Origin: Chitinivibrionales bacterium
GTDB lineage: Bacteria > Fibrobacterota > Chitinivibrionia > Chitinivibrionales > WJKA01
Reading direction: 5' to 3'
Length of the DNA: 47,921 bases
Assembly: GCA_014728215.1 (NCBI GenBank)
Contig: WJLZ01000157.1
Location: forward strand, 1 to 47,921
In this document: positions 1 to 7,788 of the stretch, piece after piece
Layout of the letters: every line of letters begins with the position of its first letter
Numbering within the stretch: position 1 is the stretch's first letter
The notes under the pieces: model-generated
The model's database searches: none
Seen by the model: the letters and a program-made list of their open reading frames with translations, nothing else
Told to the model about the DNA's origin: nothing
Made by a program: the position numbers and the translations under genes

Positions 1-1875
1 ACGGCAAAGTCGACCGCCGTCCGGGCCCTCGCGTTGTTGCTGCCCGAAATCGAGGTTGCCGACGGGTGTGCATTCTCCTGTCCCGTGGGCAGTGATGACA
101 ACCTCTGCCCCGATTGCCGCAAGCAGGGACCTGCCCGCCGGGCGGTCCGGCGGCGCGTGCGCGTGGTCGACCTGCCGCTCAACACCACTCAGGACCGCCT
201 TCTGGGCGGCATCGATTTCGAGGGCGCTCTGCAGGACGGGCACTATCGCCTGCAGCCAGGTCTGCTTGCCGAAGCGAACCGGGGGGTTCTGTATGTTGAC
301 GAAGTCAACCTGCTGGATGATTTCCTTGCCGATACGCTGCTTGACGCCGCGGGGAGCGGCAGGTGTGTCGTTGAACGTGAAGGCATTTCCTTTACCCATC
401 CCGCGCGGTTTGTCCTGGTAGGCACCATGAATCCCGAGGAAGGCGAACTGCGGCCCCAGTTCCTCGACCGGTTTGGCTTGTGTGTCAATGTTGAGGGGAT
501 TCGGGACGAGACGGAGCGGGTTGAGTTGCTGCAAAGGAGGGAGTTGTATGACGCCGGTCCGGCGGACTTTTGCCGCCGGTGGCGGGAAAAGGATGCTGCA
601 CCGGCCGAAAAGATTGCAATGGCCCGGGCCCGTCTATCGAAGGTGGAGGTTACTCGACATACCCGAATGGGCGTGGCGGCGTTGTGCCGTGAATCGGCCG
701 TTGCCGGCCATCGTGCGGATATCGCGCTCGAGCGGACCGCCCGGGCGATTGCCGCTCTGGAAGGAAGAGTGGATATCTTCGACCGTGATCTTGAAGAGGC
801 GTCACAGTACGTTCTTGTCCACCGTTTGCGTCACCGCCCCCCGGACCAATCACCACCCCCGCCGCCGCAGCAGCAGCAGGGCCCCGATCCGAACCAACCG
901 TCTTCTCTCCAAAAAAAGAACGATTCGCAGGAAAAGCCCTTGCCGCAGCGTCTCGAGGATAATAATTCCGGGGAAGGGCAAGCAGGCAGCCCCGAGGGCC
1001 GGTCCCGGGGGCCCGAAGACAGAATATTTGCCGTCGGCGCCTCCTTTAAAGTACGCTCCTTGCCCAGAACGCGCGACCGTACAATGCACGGAGGGTCCGG
1101 ACGACGTACCAGGACCCGGGCAGGGGCCCGCTGTGGACGACAGATCTCAAACCGTATCGCCCATTCTACCGAAGATCTTGCTCCGGCGGCAACACTTCGT
1201 GCCGCGGCGCCCTTTCAAAGGGAGCGGCGGATAGAGCGGGGAAGTAAAGGCGGCGTGGTTGTCCATCACACCGATTATCGTCGCAAGGTCAGGGAAAAAC
1301 GGATCGGCAACTATATTATTTTTACCGTTGACACCAGTGGTTCAATGGGCGCGCGGCAACGGATGGTCGCCACCAAGGGGGCGATACAAAGCCTGTTAAT
1401 GGATACCTATCGGATGCGCGACAAAGTTGCAATGGTCTCGTTTCGGAAAAAGGATGCAACCCTTGTTCTTCCCCCGGGCAATTCGGTGGTGCGCGCATCC
1501 CGTCTTCTGGCCCGGCTGCCGACCGGGGGGAGGACGCCGCTGGGGGCGGGCTTGGTGGAGGCATACCGGTGCGCCCGCAATTGCCTTGCGCGCAACCAGG
1601 CGGGGCGGCCGATTATCCTGCTCATTACCGACGCCCGGCCCAATCACGCCCTGCACGACGATGTGTCGCCGGTCGATGAATCTCTGGCCCTGGCGTCGAA
1701 AATGGCCCATGATCAGCGTATCACCTGGATCATTGTCGATACCGAACCCGGGGGATTTGCCTCGATAGGGCTTGCTCCCCGCCTTGCCCGGACGATCGGC
1801 GGGCAGTATTATAAAATTGAAGACCTCAAAGCTGATGATATTGTCACTATGGTAAAGGAGCACAGCAATGCATAA
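1..1875 (+). CDS. Mg-/cobalto-chelatase-like AAA+ and VWA subunit (ChlD/BchD type), 5' truncated by window
   Basis: The reading frame is open from base 1, so the N-terminus lies outside the window; 624 residues are visible. It starts inside the Walker A loop (TAKST). A Cys cluster (visible residues 23, 27, 36, 39), Walker B (LYVDEVNLLDD, near 98) and the conserved MNPEEGELRPQ segment follow. A Pro/Gln/charged linker spans about 278-363. A C-terminal VWA domain carries a MIDAS motif DTSGS at 444-448. ChlD/BchD-type proteins work with an I-type AAA+ ring to drive metal insertion into a tetrapyrrole. The intact-looking ATPase motifs and Cys cluster resemble the proteins annotated 'putative cobaltochelatase' rather than classical ChlD. 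The next gene overlaps its end by 8 bases. The catalytic CobN/ChlH-like subunit is not in view and may lie upstream. Substrate metal is inferred from the NicO neighbour. Confidence 0.85.
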   Translation, partial: TAKSTAVRALALLLPEIEVADGCAFSCPVGSDDNLCPDCRKQGPARRAVRRRVRVVDLPLNTTQDRLLGGIDFEGALQDGHYRLQPGLLAEANRGVLYVDEVNLLDDFLADTLLDAAGSGRCVVEREGISFTHPARFVLVGTMNPEEGELRPQFLDRFGLCVNVEGIRDETERVELLQRRELYDAGPADFCRRWREKDAAPAEKIAMARARLSKVEVTRHTRMGVAALCRESAVAGHRADIALERTARAIAALEGRVDIFDRDLEEASQYVLVHRLRHRPPDQSPPPPPQQQQGPDPNQPSSLQKKNDSQEKPLPQRLEDNNSGEGQAGSPEGRSRGPEDRIFAVGASFKVRSLPRTRDRTMHGGSGRRTRTRAGARCGRQISNRIAHSTEDLAPAATLRAAAPFQRERRIERGSKGGVVVHHTDYRRKVREKRIGNYIIFTVDTSGSMGARQRMVATKGAIQSLLMDTYRMRDKVAMVSFRKKDATLVLPPGNSVVRASRLLARLPTGGRTPLGAGLVEAYRCARNCLARNQAGRPIILLITDARPNHALHDDVSPVDESLALASKMAHDQRITWIIVDTEPGGFASIGLAPRLARTIGGQYYKIEDLKADDIVTMVKEHSNA

Positions 1876-2881
1876 TATTCCGATATTCCCCTTCTGCGCG
1901 ATTGTAGGACAGGATGAAATGAAACTCGCGCTGATACTCAATGTCATTGACCAGTCAATCTCCGGGGTACTCGTTCGCGGCGAAAAGGGAACTGCCAAAT
2001 CCACCGCGGTACGGGCCCTTGCCGATATTCTGCCCCACATCGAGGTGGTCAAAGATTGTCCGTTCAACCTGACGGCCGAAGGAGAACACGAGTGCTGTGC
2101 CCATTGTCCCCGGGAATCGTGTCGCGAGGCCGCGCCCGCCGATCGGGTAATCGAAAAAAGAAAAGTCGGAGTAGTAGACCTTCCGGTAGGCGCGACCGAA
2201 GACCGGTTGGTCGGCACGCTTGATATCGAGCATGCGCTCAAGAGCGGTGAAAAACGGTTCGAGCCGGGGATCCTGGCGGCCGCGCACCGCGGGTTTCTGT
2301 ATGTCGATGAAGTCAATCTTCTGGATGATCATCTTGTCGACTTGCTGCTCGATTCGGCCGCAATGGGCAAAAACAGTGTGGAGCGGGAAGGAGTTTCGTT
2401 TTCTCATCCGGCACGCTTTGTGTTGGTGGGGACCATGAATCCCGAAGAAGGTGAACTCAGGCCCCAACTCCTCGACCGGTTCGGGTTGTGCGTACAGGTG
2501 ACCGGAATCGACGACCCGGAAAAACGGGTGCAGGTAATGGAACGTCGGGCTGCCTTTGATGAAGATCCCCGGGGATTTGTCGACCAGTGGCGGGAGCAGG
2601 CCGAGCACATCGCCCGGAAAGTTGATGATGCCGTGAAGAGACGTCGCGACCTGACGGTGAATAAAGACTTCATGCTCGATATTGCACGATTGTGTATCCG
2701 TATGCAGGTCGACGGTCATCGGGCGGATATTATCACCCTGAAGGCGTCGAAGGCGCTGGCCGCCTGGCGCGGACGAAAGGAATTGAGCAAAGAGGATATC
2801 GATTGCGCCGCCGAAATGGCCTTGCCTCATCGTTTGCGGCGACAACCCTTTGATGAAATCGGTGGAACAGTTACTCAATGA
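1868..2881 (+). CDS. Mg-/cobalto-chelatase-like AAA+ ATPase subunit (ChlI/BchI type) with Cys cluster
   Basis: A 337-residue AAA+ protein with Walker A GEKGTAKST (38-46), Walker B FLYVDEVNLLDD (about 141) and the chelatase segment MNPEEGELRPQLLDRFG. Five cysteines (64, 76, 77, 80, 85) sit between Walker A and the first insert, as in the cobaltochelatase-like branch, and may bind metal or a cluster. The family forms a hexameric ring that, with the D-type subunit, powers metal insertion into a tetrapyrrole by the large H/CobN subunit. It begins inside the end of the preceding VWA subunit gene, in another frame, implying translational coupling. The two proteins share the AAA+ region almost motif for motif, suggesting an old duplication with the VWA added to one copy. 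Function is secure at family level; the metal is inferred. Confidence 0.88.
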   Translation: MHNIPIFPFCAIVGQDEMKLALILNVIDQSISGVLVRGEKGTAKSTAVRALADILPHIEVVKDCPFNLTAEGEHECCAHCPRESCREAAPADRVIEKRKVGVVDLPVGATEDRLVGTLDIEHALKSGEKRFEPGILAAAHRGFLYVDEVNLLDDHLVDLLLDSAAMGKNSVEREGVSFSHPARFVLVGTMNPEEGELRPQLLDRFGLCVQVTGIDDPEKRVQVMERRAAFDEDPRGFVDQWREQAEHIARKVDDAVKRRRDLTVNKDFMLDIARLCIRMQVDGHRADIITLKASKALAAWRGRKELSKEDIDCAAEMALPHRLRRQPFDEIGGTVTQ

Positions 2882-2973
2882 CATATTCTGGCAAAATCCA
2901 TCGGGATATATTAGATTATACAGTGTGTAATTCACCTTAATCTGCTTATCACGATTTTTATATACACGAGTGC

Positions 2974-4464
2974 ATGAATATCCTCCGCCTGATCCCGGTA
3001 TTATCCGCCTTCATACTTCTTTTTAATGTGTCGCCCTTTGCCCATGAGGTAAGCTGGAACAAAGCAGAATTCAGTCTTGCGGACGATTCACTCCACGTGA
3101 TATTTACCCTCAATGCTCACGATATTATCAACGAAATTACCGGCCGGAACACTCATGGAGAGGATCGTTCCGGGGGCTATTTCACAGACAGTCTGGTCGA
3201 CCCGGGGCACTATATCAATGAAAACTTTTCTGTTCGCGCCGACAGTGTGTGGCTGGGAAAGGGAAGGATTAATCGGGGGCCGGGGGCTTCGGGACATGGG
3301 GAAAAAACTGAAAAATCCGATCATTCGTCGGAAATCAGGGTAAGAGCATCGTGGCCGGTTCCTGCCCGTGCAAAGCTTTTAACCGTTGCCAATCACCTTC
3401 TGTCTGCAACCAACCGGCAAATTCCGGTCAGGTGGGTTTACCGCATGCGCCGGGACGCCACCGGAGAATACGATCTCTACGATTTTGTGCAATACGGCGA
3501 CACGGTACGGTACGACATTTCCTCTCCAGGCGGCAAAAACAGCGGTTTCACAAACACCCACTCGGTGCCGGGTAAACTACGTATGCTTATAAAGGGGGGA
3601 TTCAATAAGTATACGGTTGGAGCACTCTTTGACGGTTCTATGAAACCTCTGTGGCTTTTTGTTTGCGGGATTATTGCAATATTTCTCGGCATGTCTCATT
3701 CGCTGAGTCCGGGGCACGGCAAGACCCTTATCGCCGCCTATATGATTGGAAGCAGAGGGACGGTTAAAGATGCGCTGACTCTTGGTATTGCGACAACCGC
3801 GAGCCACACGGCCGTCGTGTTTCTGCTGGGAATAATTGCGCTGGTCTTTTTCAATTCCGTCGTTCCGGAGCAAATCAACCGGATCATAGAAATTGGTTCC
3901 GGCTTAATGGTGGCGACTATCGGTGTTTTTTTGCTGGTAAAAAGAACAGGGGCAATCCGCCGGGCGCGTCCGGCAGGAGGTCATGAAGCGCACCGCCTGG
4001 ACGATCATCACCATACCTGCGGTCATACTCACAGCCATGATCACCCCCATGCACCCGTCGATCATGCGGCCGGCCACGAACACGGCGCTCATGACGGCCA
4101 TTCTCATGATCACCATCATCACCATCATCATGTCGTTACGGGCAAAGACGGCAAACCCGATTTCCTGGCCACGATCTGTATGGGTATTTCCGGAGGCGTC
4201 ATGCCCTGCCCCACGGCATTGGTTGTTTTGTTTGCGGCCATTGCCGTTAATCGTATCGCGGCCGGTATGCTGTTGATCGTATTTTTCGGGATCGGCCTGG
4301 CGGGAACATTGACATTACTGGGTATTCTCTTTTCAAAAACCAACAGGTTTTTTGACAAGGTGGGGGGCTCCGGTTTCATAAAAACTTTGCAGATCGTAAG
4401 TGCGGTCCTCATTACCGCGCTGGGGACCGGAATGATAGTCCGTTCTATTGTTCGGGTGTTCTAA
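2974..4464 (+). CDS. NicO-family nickel/cobalt transporter with periplasmic N-terminal domain and His-rich loop
   Basis: A 496-residue membrane protein. It has a signal peptide (1-23, ending near PFAHE), an extracytoplasmic domain to about residue 220, then a NicO/RcnA-type membrane domain. The family signature HSLSPGHGKT is followed by a second helix with TTASHTAVVFLLG and, after the loop, GGVMPCPTALVVLF. The central loop (about 336-387) holds dozens of histidines and Asp/Gly, a typical metal-binding segment. NicO proteins move Ni2+ or Co2+ across the inner membrane; RcnA exports, others import, and sequence alone does not decide. It lies 92 bases after the two chelatase subunits on the same strand, fitting cobalt supply or detoxification. 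I see no cobalamin or NiCo riboswitch in that short gap. Confidence 0.88.
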   Translation: MNILRLIPVLSAFILLFNVSPFAHEVSWNKAEFSLADDSLHVIFTLNAHDIINEITGRNTHGEDRSGGYFTDSLVDPGHYINENFSVRADSVWLGKGRINRGPGASGHGEKTEKSDHSSEIRVRASWPVPARAKLLTVANHLLSATNRQIPVRWVYRMRRDATGEYDLYDFVQYGDTVRYDISSPGGKNSGFTNTHSVPGKLRMLIKGGFNKYTVGALFDGSMKPLWLFVCGIIAIFLGMSHSLSPGHGKTLIAAYMIGSRGTVKDALTLGIATTASHTAVVFLLGIIALVFFNSVVPEQINRIIEIGSGLMVATIGVFLLVKRTGAIRRARPAGGHEAHRLDDHHHTCGHTHSHDHPHAPVDHAAGHEHGAHDGHSHDHHHHHHHVVTGKDGKPDFLATICMGISGGVMPCPTALVVLFAAIAVNRIAAGMLLIVFFGIGLAGTLTLLGILFSKTNRFFDKVGGSGFIKTLQIVSAVLITALGTGMIVRSIVRVF

Positions 4465-4469
4465 TGGAT

Positions 4470-4485
4470 TTCCGGTTTACCGGAA
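4470..4485. other. Small hairpin between convergent genes
   Basis: TTCCGG and CCGGAA flank a TTTA loop directly after the transporter stop codon and before the end of the convergent ABC permease gene. A 6-bp GC-rich stem without a clear T-tract could be a weak terminator for either strand, or only a secondary structure. Confidence 0.3.
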
Positions 4486-4534
4486 GATGTTTCAGCAGGG
4501 CTGGTTTCCGGGCCGGAATGAAGGAGCTTGTTTT

Positions 4535-5320
4535 TCAGCGGGAGTATATTCCTTTGAAGCGAAGCCCGGCGATTAAAAGCAGAGCCAGGGCGAACAGGGC
4601 CGTCACCACCGTTCCCGGTATGATATCAGGCCAGACCCAGCCGTGGAGTACCAGGGTACGCATCGGTTCCACCGCCGCGGTAAGGGGGTTCACGCGGGAG
4701 ATGAATTTCATCCAGGCGGGCATTGCCTCTGCGGGGAAAATCGCCGTGCTGGTGAACATGAGCGGCAGGGTTAAAAAATTGAGCACGGGATGGAGGCCTT
4801 CGATTGAAGAAAAGCCGGCGGCAATGAAAAGGGAGAGACCGGCCATGGCGAAACTAAAGAGTGAGCAGACGGCAACGGAGAGGAGAAATCCGCCGATTCC
4901 TGAGGCGAACCGTACTCCCATCAGGAATCCCACAGCGGCGATGATACTCGCCTGAAAGGCCGTTTGCGTGGCGATTCCCGCCATTTTGCCTGCGGGTATG
5001 GCAAGACGATTGAGTGGTGAGCACAGCATCCGGTCGAGGTACCCACTGGTCCGGTCGAGGACAAGAGAGAAACCGCAGAAAGTTGCGCTGAAAAGAGCGG
5101 TCATGATCATTATGCCCGGACACATGTAGGCGATATAGCCGCCCGGGGCGGTAATCGAATCCGCGGGATGGTTGGCTACCAGGCCCGACATGGCGCTTCC
5201 CATGAGTATCAGCCAGATAAGCGGTTGAAAGGCGATCATGAAAATACGACTTTTCTGCGCTGCGAAACGTTTCATCTCCCTGCGGTAGACAGTCAGGATA
5301 TCGGAAGCCGGGTGGATCAT
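4535..5320 (-). CDS. ABC-2 type transporter permease (DrrB-like)
   Basis: A 261-residue inner-membrane protein with about six hydrophobic segments and the ABC-2 layout: a short cytoplasmic N-terminus, a first helix around FMIAFQPLIWLILMG, a helix pair with GYIAYMCPGIMIMTALF, and a terminal helix in VVTALFALALLLIAGL. The segment LTLPLMFTSTAIFP followed by NPLTAAVEPMR is characteristic of DrrB/NodJ-type exporters. Its ATG overlaps the stop of the ATPase gene upstream on the same strand (ATGA, 5317-5320), so the two proteins are surely made together as one exporter. Substrate unknown. It converges with the nickel/cobalt transporter. Confidence 0.88.
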   Translation of the reverse strand: MIHPASDILTVYRREMKRFAAQKSRIFMIAFQPLIWLILMGSAMSGLVANHPADSITAPGGYIAYMCPGIMIMTALFSATFCGFSLVLDRTSGYLDRMLCSPLNRLAIPAGKMAGIATQTAFQASIIAAVGFLMGVRFASGIGGFLLSVAVCSLFSFAMAGLSLFIAAGFSSIEGLHPVLNFLTLPLMFTSTAIFPAEAMPAWMKFISRVNPLTAAVEPMRTLVLHGWVWPDIIPGTVVTALFALALLLIAGLRFKGIYSR

Positions 5321-6324
5321 CCATGCCCCCCGTGTTTCCCGCCGTGGCCGCCCATGCGAGACGGCACGCTTTGTTCACCCAATTCTTTCCCGGTAAGCGA
5401 AACATAGACATCATCGAGTGTGGTACGCTTCAGTGTCACCGACTGCGGTCGGATATTTCGTGAGCCAAGATGGTCCATAATCGGGACGATTGCCTTTTCA
5501 CCGTCATTGCACAGGTACGCCAGGCCATTTTCGATGGGATGTACCTTTTTAATGAAAGGATGGGTAGAAAGATCGCGAGTGATTTCTTCCGGCTTCCTGA
5601 CATCCCCGGGTGAGAGATGAATGTACACGCAATCGCTGGCGAGGTTCTGTTTCAAGGAGTCGGGTGTGTCGAGCGCCCGGATAGAACCGCTGTCGATTAT
5701 GGCCACCCTGTCGCACAGAGAGTCGGCCTCCTGCATATCGTGTGTGGTCATGAATATGGTGGTATTGAAATGTTCTCGGAGGCGGGCGACATATTCCCGG
5801 ATATGCCTGCGGCTCCGGGTGTCCAGACCCAGGGTGGGTTCGTCAAGAAACAGCACTTCCGGATTGTTGACAAACCCCGCGGCGAGATCGAGTCGCCGCC
5901 GCATTCCCCCGGAATAGGTGGAAACGCTCCGGTCGCCTCTGTCGGCTAGTCCTGCCAGTTCCAGCAGTTCGTTACATCGTTGGATCGCTTTACGACGGCC
6001 ACAGTGAAAGAACCGGGCCTGCATGAGCAGGTTCTCGCGTCCGGTAAGCGTGAGATCAACCGTGGGAACCTGAGATACGTAACCAATTCGTCGACGGACC
6101 GCCGCTGCATCTTTCATGACATCGAGTCCGCAGATAAACGCCGCACCCGATGTCGGTTTCAGCAATGTCGAGAGTATCCGCACGGTGGTGGTTTTACCCG
6201 CGCCGTTGGGTCCCAGAAATCCGAAAATTTCACCGGGGCGTACCGAAAAGGATATATCGTTCAGCGCAACAAAGTCCCGTCCAAACCGTTTTGTTACTCT
6301 GTCAACCAGGATGCTTGTTTTCAA
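5317..6324 (-). CDS. ABC transporter ATP-binding protein (DrrA-like)
   Basis: A 335-residue ATPase with Walker A GPNGAGKTT (38-46), a Q-loop near YVSQVP, signature YSGGMRRRLDLA, Walker B LFLDEPTLGLD and switch His in MTTHDMQEAD. The C-terminal DUF4162-like extension is typical of DrrA-type drug or lipid exporters. It begins at TTG (6324), behind a weak AAGAAG sequence. The last residues (SRMGGHGGKHGGHG) form an unusual Gly/His tail that could bind metal. It pairs with the overlapping permease, and the lipoprotein gene 33 bases upstream is probably in the same operon. Family assignment is firm; the transported substrate is not known. Confidence 0.9.
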   Translation of the reverse strand: MKTSILVDRVTKRFGRDFVALNDISFSVRPGEIFGFLGPNGAGKTTTVRILSTLLKPTSGAAFICGLDVMKDAAAVRRRIGYVSQVPTVDLTLTGRENLLMQARFFHCGRRKAIQRCNELLELAGLADRGDRSVSTYSGGMRRRLDLAAGFVNNPEVLFLDEPTLGLDTRSRRHIREYVARLREHFNTTIFMTTHDMQEADSLCDRVAIIDSGSIRALDTPDSLKQNLASDCVYIHLSPGDVRKPEEITRDLSTHPFIKKVHPIENGLAYLCNDGEKAIVPIMDHLGSRNIRPQSVTLKRTTLDDVYVSLTGKELGEQSVPSRMGGHGGKHGGHG

Positions 6325-6357
6325 TGAAAACTTCTTTACACACTAAAATGAACCACA

Positions 6358-6816
6358 TCATTGTTTCGCGCAGGTTAGTTTTCCCAGCGAGCGTTTGTCG
6401 GTTATATTAATATAATTGTCGATAAAAAGCGTGTCACCGGTCAGTGTTCCCCCATATGGCCCACGCACCGGAGTCACCGGTTGGGCGCCGCCCGGACCGT
6501 AGGTGGTATTCTCGAGGGGTGAAAACGAAATAGTCGTACCACTTCGGGTCCAGGTCCCGGTTTCCACTACGCCCCAGCCGTAACCGATATTGCTCTGTAC
6601 GGTGAATGAATCATTGGACGACAATTCATAACTGAACCAGGAACCGTTGTAGACGCCCGGCTGCATTTGGGCGGCCATTGTGGAGTCGTAAATCATTCCC
6701 TGGTAGGCGGTGGTGGTAATGTCGGTGGCGTCGGTCGTCCCCACCGGATTGGGACCATCGTCGCATCCAATTGTCGCGATCAATGCAAAAATGCCGAAAA
6801 GATGGAGTGGTTTCAT
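6358..6816 (-). CDS. Predicted lipoprotein, unknown function
   Basis: A 152-residue protein with a short signal (MKPLHLFGIFALIATIGC) whose Cys18, followed by Asp-Asp, is the likely lipidation site; the -3 residue is Thr, so the lipobox is imperfect. The remainder is rich in Thr, Gly and aromatic residues with alternating polar/hydrophobic pattern (TGTWTRSGTTISFSP), suggesting a small all-beta domain, perhaps lipocalin-like. Start supported by GGGAGG a few bases upstream. It precedes the ABC exporter genes by 33 bases on the same strand and may be an accessory envelope component. I do not recognise a named family. Confidence 0.75.
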   Translation of the reverse strand: MKPLHLFGIFALIATIGCDDGPNPVGTTDATDITTTAYQGMIYDSTMAAQMQPGVYNGSWFSYELSSNDSFTVQSNIGYGWGVVETGTWTRSGTTISFSPLENTTYGPGGAQPVTPVRGPYGGTLTGDTLFIDNYINITDKRSLGKLTCAKQ

Positions 6817-6961
6817 CGGGCCTCCCTTTGAAAGAGATTATTTTTAATTGCCGGATATTCGTAGCATGAATATAAGTTTCGTGCTACACACGACACAAGT
6901 CGTTCCCAAAAAAGGAGTTCGAGAATATTTCTTTGCAGCTATGCGCTCAGCCACGGGAAGG

Positions 6962-6984
6962 GGGGGCGTTTTCATAATGCCCCC
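6962..6984. other. GC-rich hairpin downstream of the T9SS-tail remnant
   Basis: GGGGGC (6962-6967) and GCCCCC (6979-6984) can pair across an 11-base loop. It lies just past the stop codon of the minus-strand remnant. No T-tract follows on that strand, so a terminator role is uncertain. Apart from this hairpin I see nothing supportable in 6817-7000. Confidence 0.3.
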
Positions 6985-7000
6985 GGTAGTGTGGATTTAC

Positions 7001-7430
7001 TTATTGAATGGTAATGTGTTCTGCAACTGTATTCGCATGGGTGCTTATAGTGGCCAGGTAGACACCTTTTGCTAATCCGGTCAGGGGCAGTTCGGCGCTG
7101 CCGGATTGTGTACTCCAATTGGTGTAACGGCAGACCGGGAATCTCCGTTGTTTGTGGTAAAGGAAGAATAGTAAACAGGTAGTGTTGCCGTACCCGGACG
7201 GCAGAGGATCTGATATTTTTCGCCGCTGTGATGCAAAAATGCCGGTTGAATACATCCCCACTCAGTCTGACCGTCAATCTCAAGTACATCGGTTTTTGTC
7301 CAGCCGTTGCCGCCGTCATACCGGCCCTGAGGAGCGAATTCGATGATTATTTCCCAGGGATAAAATGGGATGTCCCTCTCTGCTGGAACCCATTCATGAA
7401 GGATAAGCTTATTATCGGGTAGCTTTATGA
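7001..7430 (-). pseudogene. Remnant of a secreted protein with a type IX secretion-like C-terminal tail
   Basis: Two minus-strand frames look coding but do not join. Frame A is open from 7446 to a TGA at 7081-7083 and reads like ordinary protein (for example DNKLILHEWVPAERDIPF, then FAPQGRYDGGNGWTKTD) but lacks a start codon. Frame B ends at 7001 and its last 40 residues (AELPLTGLAKGVYLATIST, then ...AEHITIQ stop) match the style of T9SS sorting domains: a hydrophobic strand, a 'L..G.YL..I' core and a short basic/polar end. The frame changes somewhere around 7081-7150. The 5' part is missing, cut off by the tRNA terminator. I read this as the C-terminal end of a decayed secreted protein; the original function is not visible. 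Confidence 0.6.
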
Positions 7431-7431
7431 G

Positions 7432-7484
7432 AAAAAAAAAGACCCCTCAAATTTGCACATTTTCGGCATTTTTGAAGGGTTTTT
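7432..7484 (-). terminator. Rho-independent terminator of tRNA-Ala
   Basis: Read on the minus strand, a stem made of AAACCCTTCAAA-like bases (7471-7484) and TTTGAGGGGT (7442-7451), with one mismatch, is followed by nine consecutive T (complement of 7432-7440). It starts only a few bases after the tRNA 3' end. The plus strand also has TTTTT after the stem, so it may work in both directions. Confidence 0.8.
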
Positions 7485-7488
7485 CTTA

Positions 7489-7561
7489 TGGAGCCGGACG
7501 GGATCGAACCGACGACCCTCAGACTGCCAGCCTGATGCTCTCCCAACTGAGCTACGGCCCC
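7489..7561 (-). tRNA. tRNA-Ala (anticodon GGC)
   Basis: The minus strand folds as a complete 73-nt cloverleaf: acceptor GGGGCCG/CGGCTCC, D-arm GCTC/GAGC, anticodon stem TCAGG/TCTGA with loop CTGGCAG giving anticodon GGC (reads GCC/GCU), T-loop TTCGATC, discriminator A. The third acceptor pair is G-T (G3:U70), the classical alanine identity element, which supports the call independently of the anticodon. One mismatch (T-T) in the T-stem. CCA is not encoded (TAA follows). A strong terminator follows at once. Confidence 0.95.
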
Positions 7562-7788
7562 GTTTGATTCGAAGTGCAGCGTTCATACTGACTCGAACGG
7601 TTTATAAATTACTAGATGGGCGCCCGATTCAACAAGGTGCTAAGGCGGGAAATTTGAAATTTCAACCACACTGCAGCGTTGTTTCACGTCTCTTACTCTT
7701 TCCCCTCAACCTCAGCCTCTTTATGACATATTGTATTTTGATTTCTAGATTTCTTTATCAATTTTTTCAGGAAAGGAAACAACAGTCT

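Noticed and set aside
1396-2935. Long minus-strand open frames (306 and 326 codons) over the chelatase genes
   Set aside because: Both lie opposite motif-rich AAA+/VWA coding sequence in GC-rich DNA, where antisense frames stay open by chance.
2882-2973. Possible cobalamin or NiCo riboswitch before the NicO transporter
   Set aside because: The gap is only 92 bases and shows no B12-box-like element or conserved junction; too short for a cobalamin riboswitch.
4003-4135. CAT/CAC-rich stretch looking like a microsatellite
   Set aside because: It encodes the His-rich loop of the NicO transporter in frame; no need for a separate repeat feature.
4464-4955. 163-codon plus-strand frame after the Ni/Co transporter
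   Set aside because: It lies opposite the DrrB-like permease, which has coherent membrane segments and an ATGA overlap with its ATPase; the plus-strand product looks random and basic.
1-6400. Apparent higher GC content in the first 6 kb as a sign of horizontal transfer
   Set aside because: By eye the chelatase genes are richer in G+C than the right half, but I cannot compute it reliably and saw no flanking mobile element, tRNA or repeat to support transfer.
6848-7075. 75-codon plus-strand frame before the tRNA region
   Set aside because: No domain, no ribosome-binding site, and it overlaps the T9SS-tail frame on the other strand, which has a recognisable pattern.
7453-7788. Upstream 112-codon extension of hflK
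   Set aside because: It runs through the tRNA-Ala gene on the other strand and has no family resemblance; a good ribosome-binding site precedes the ATG at 7789.
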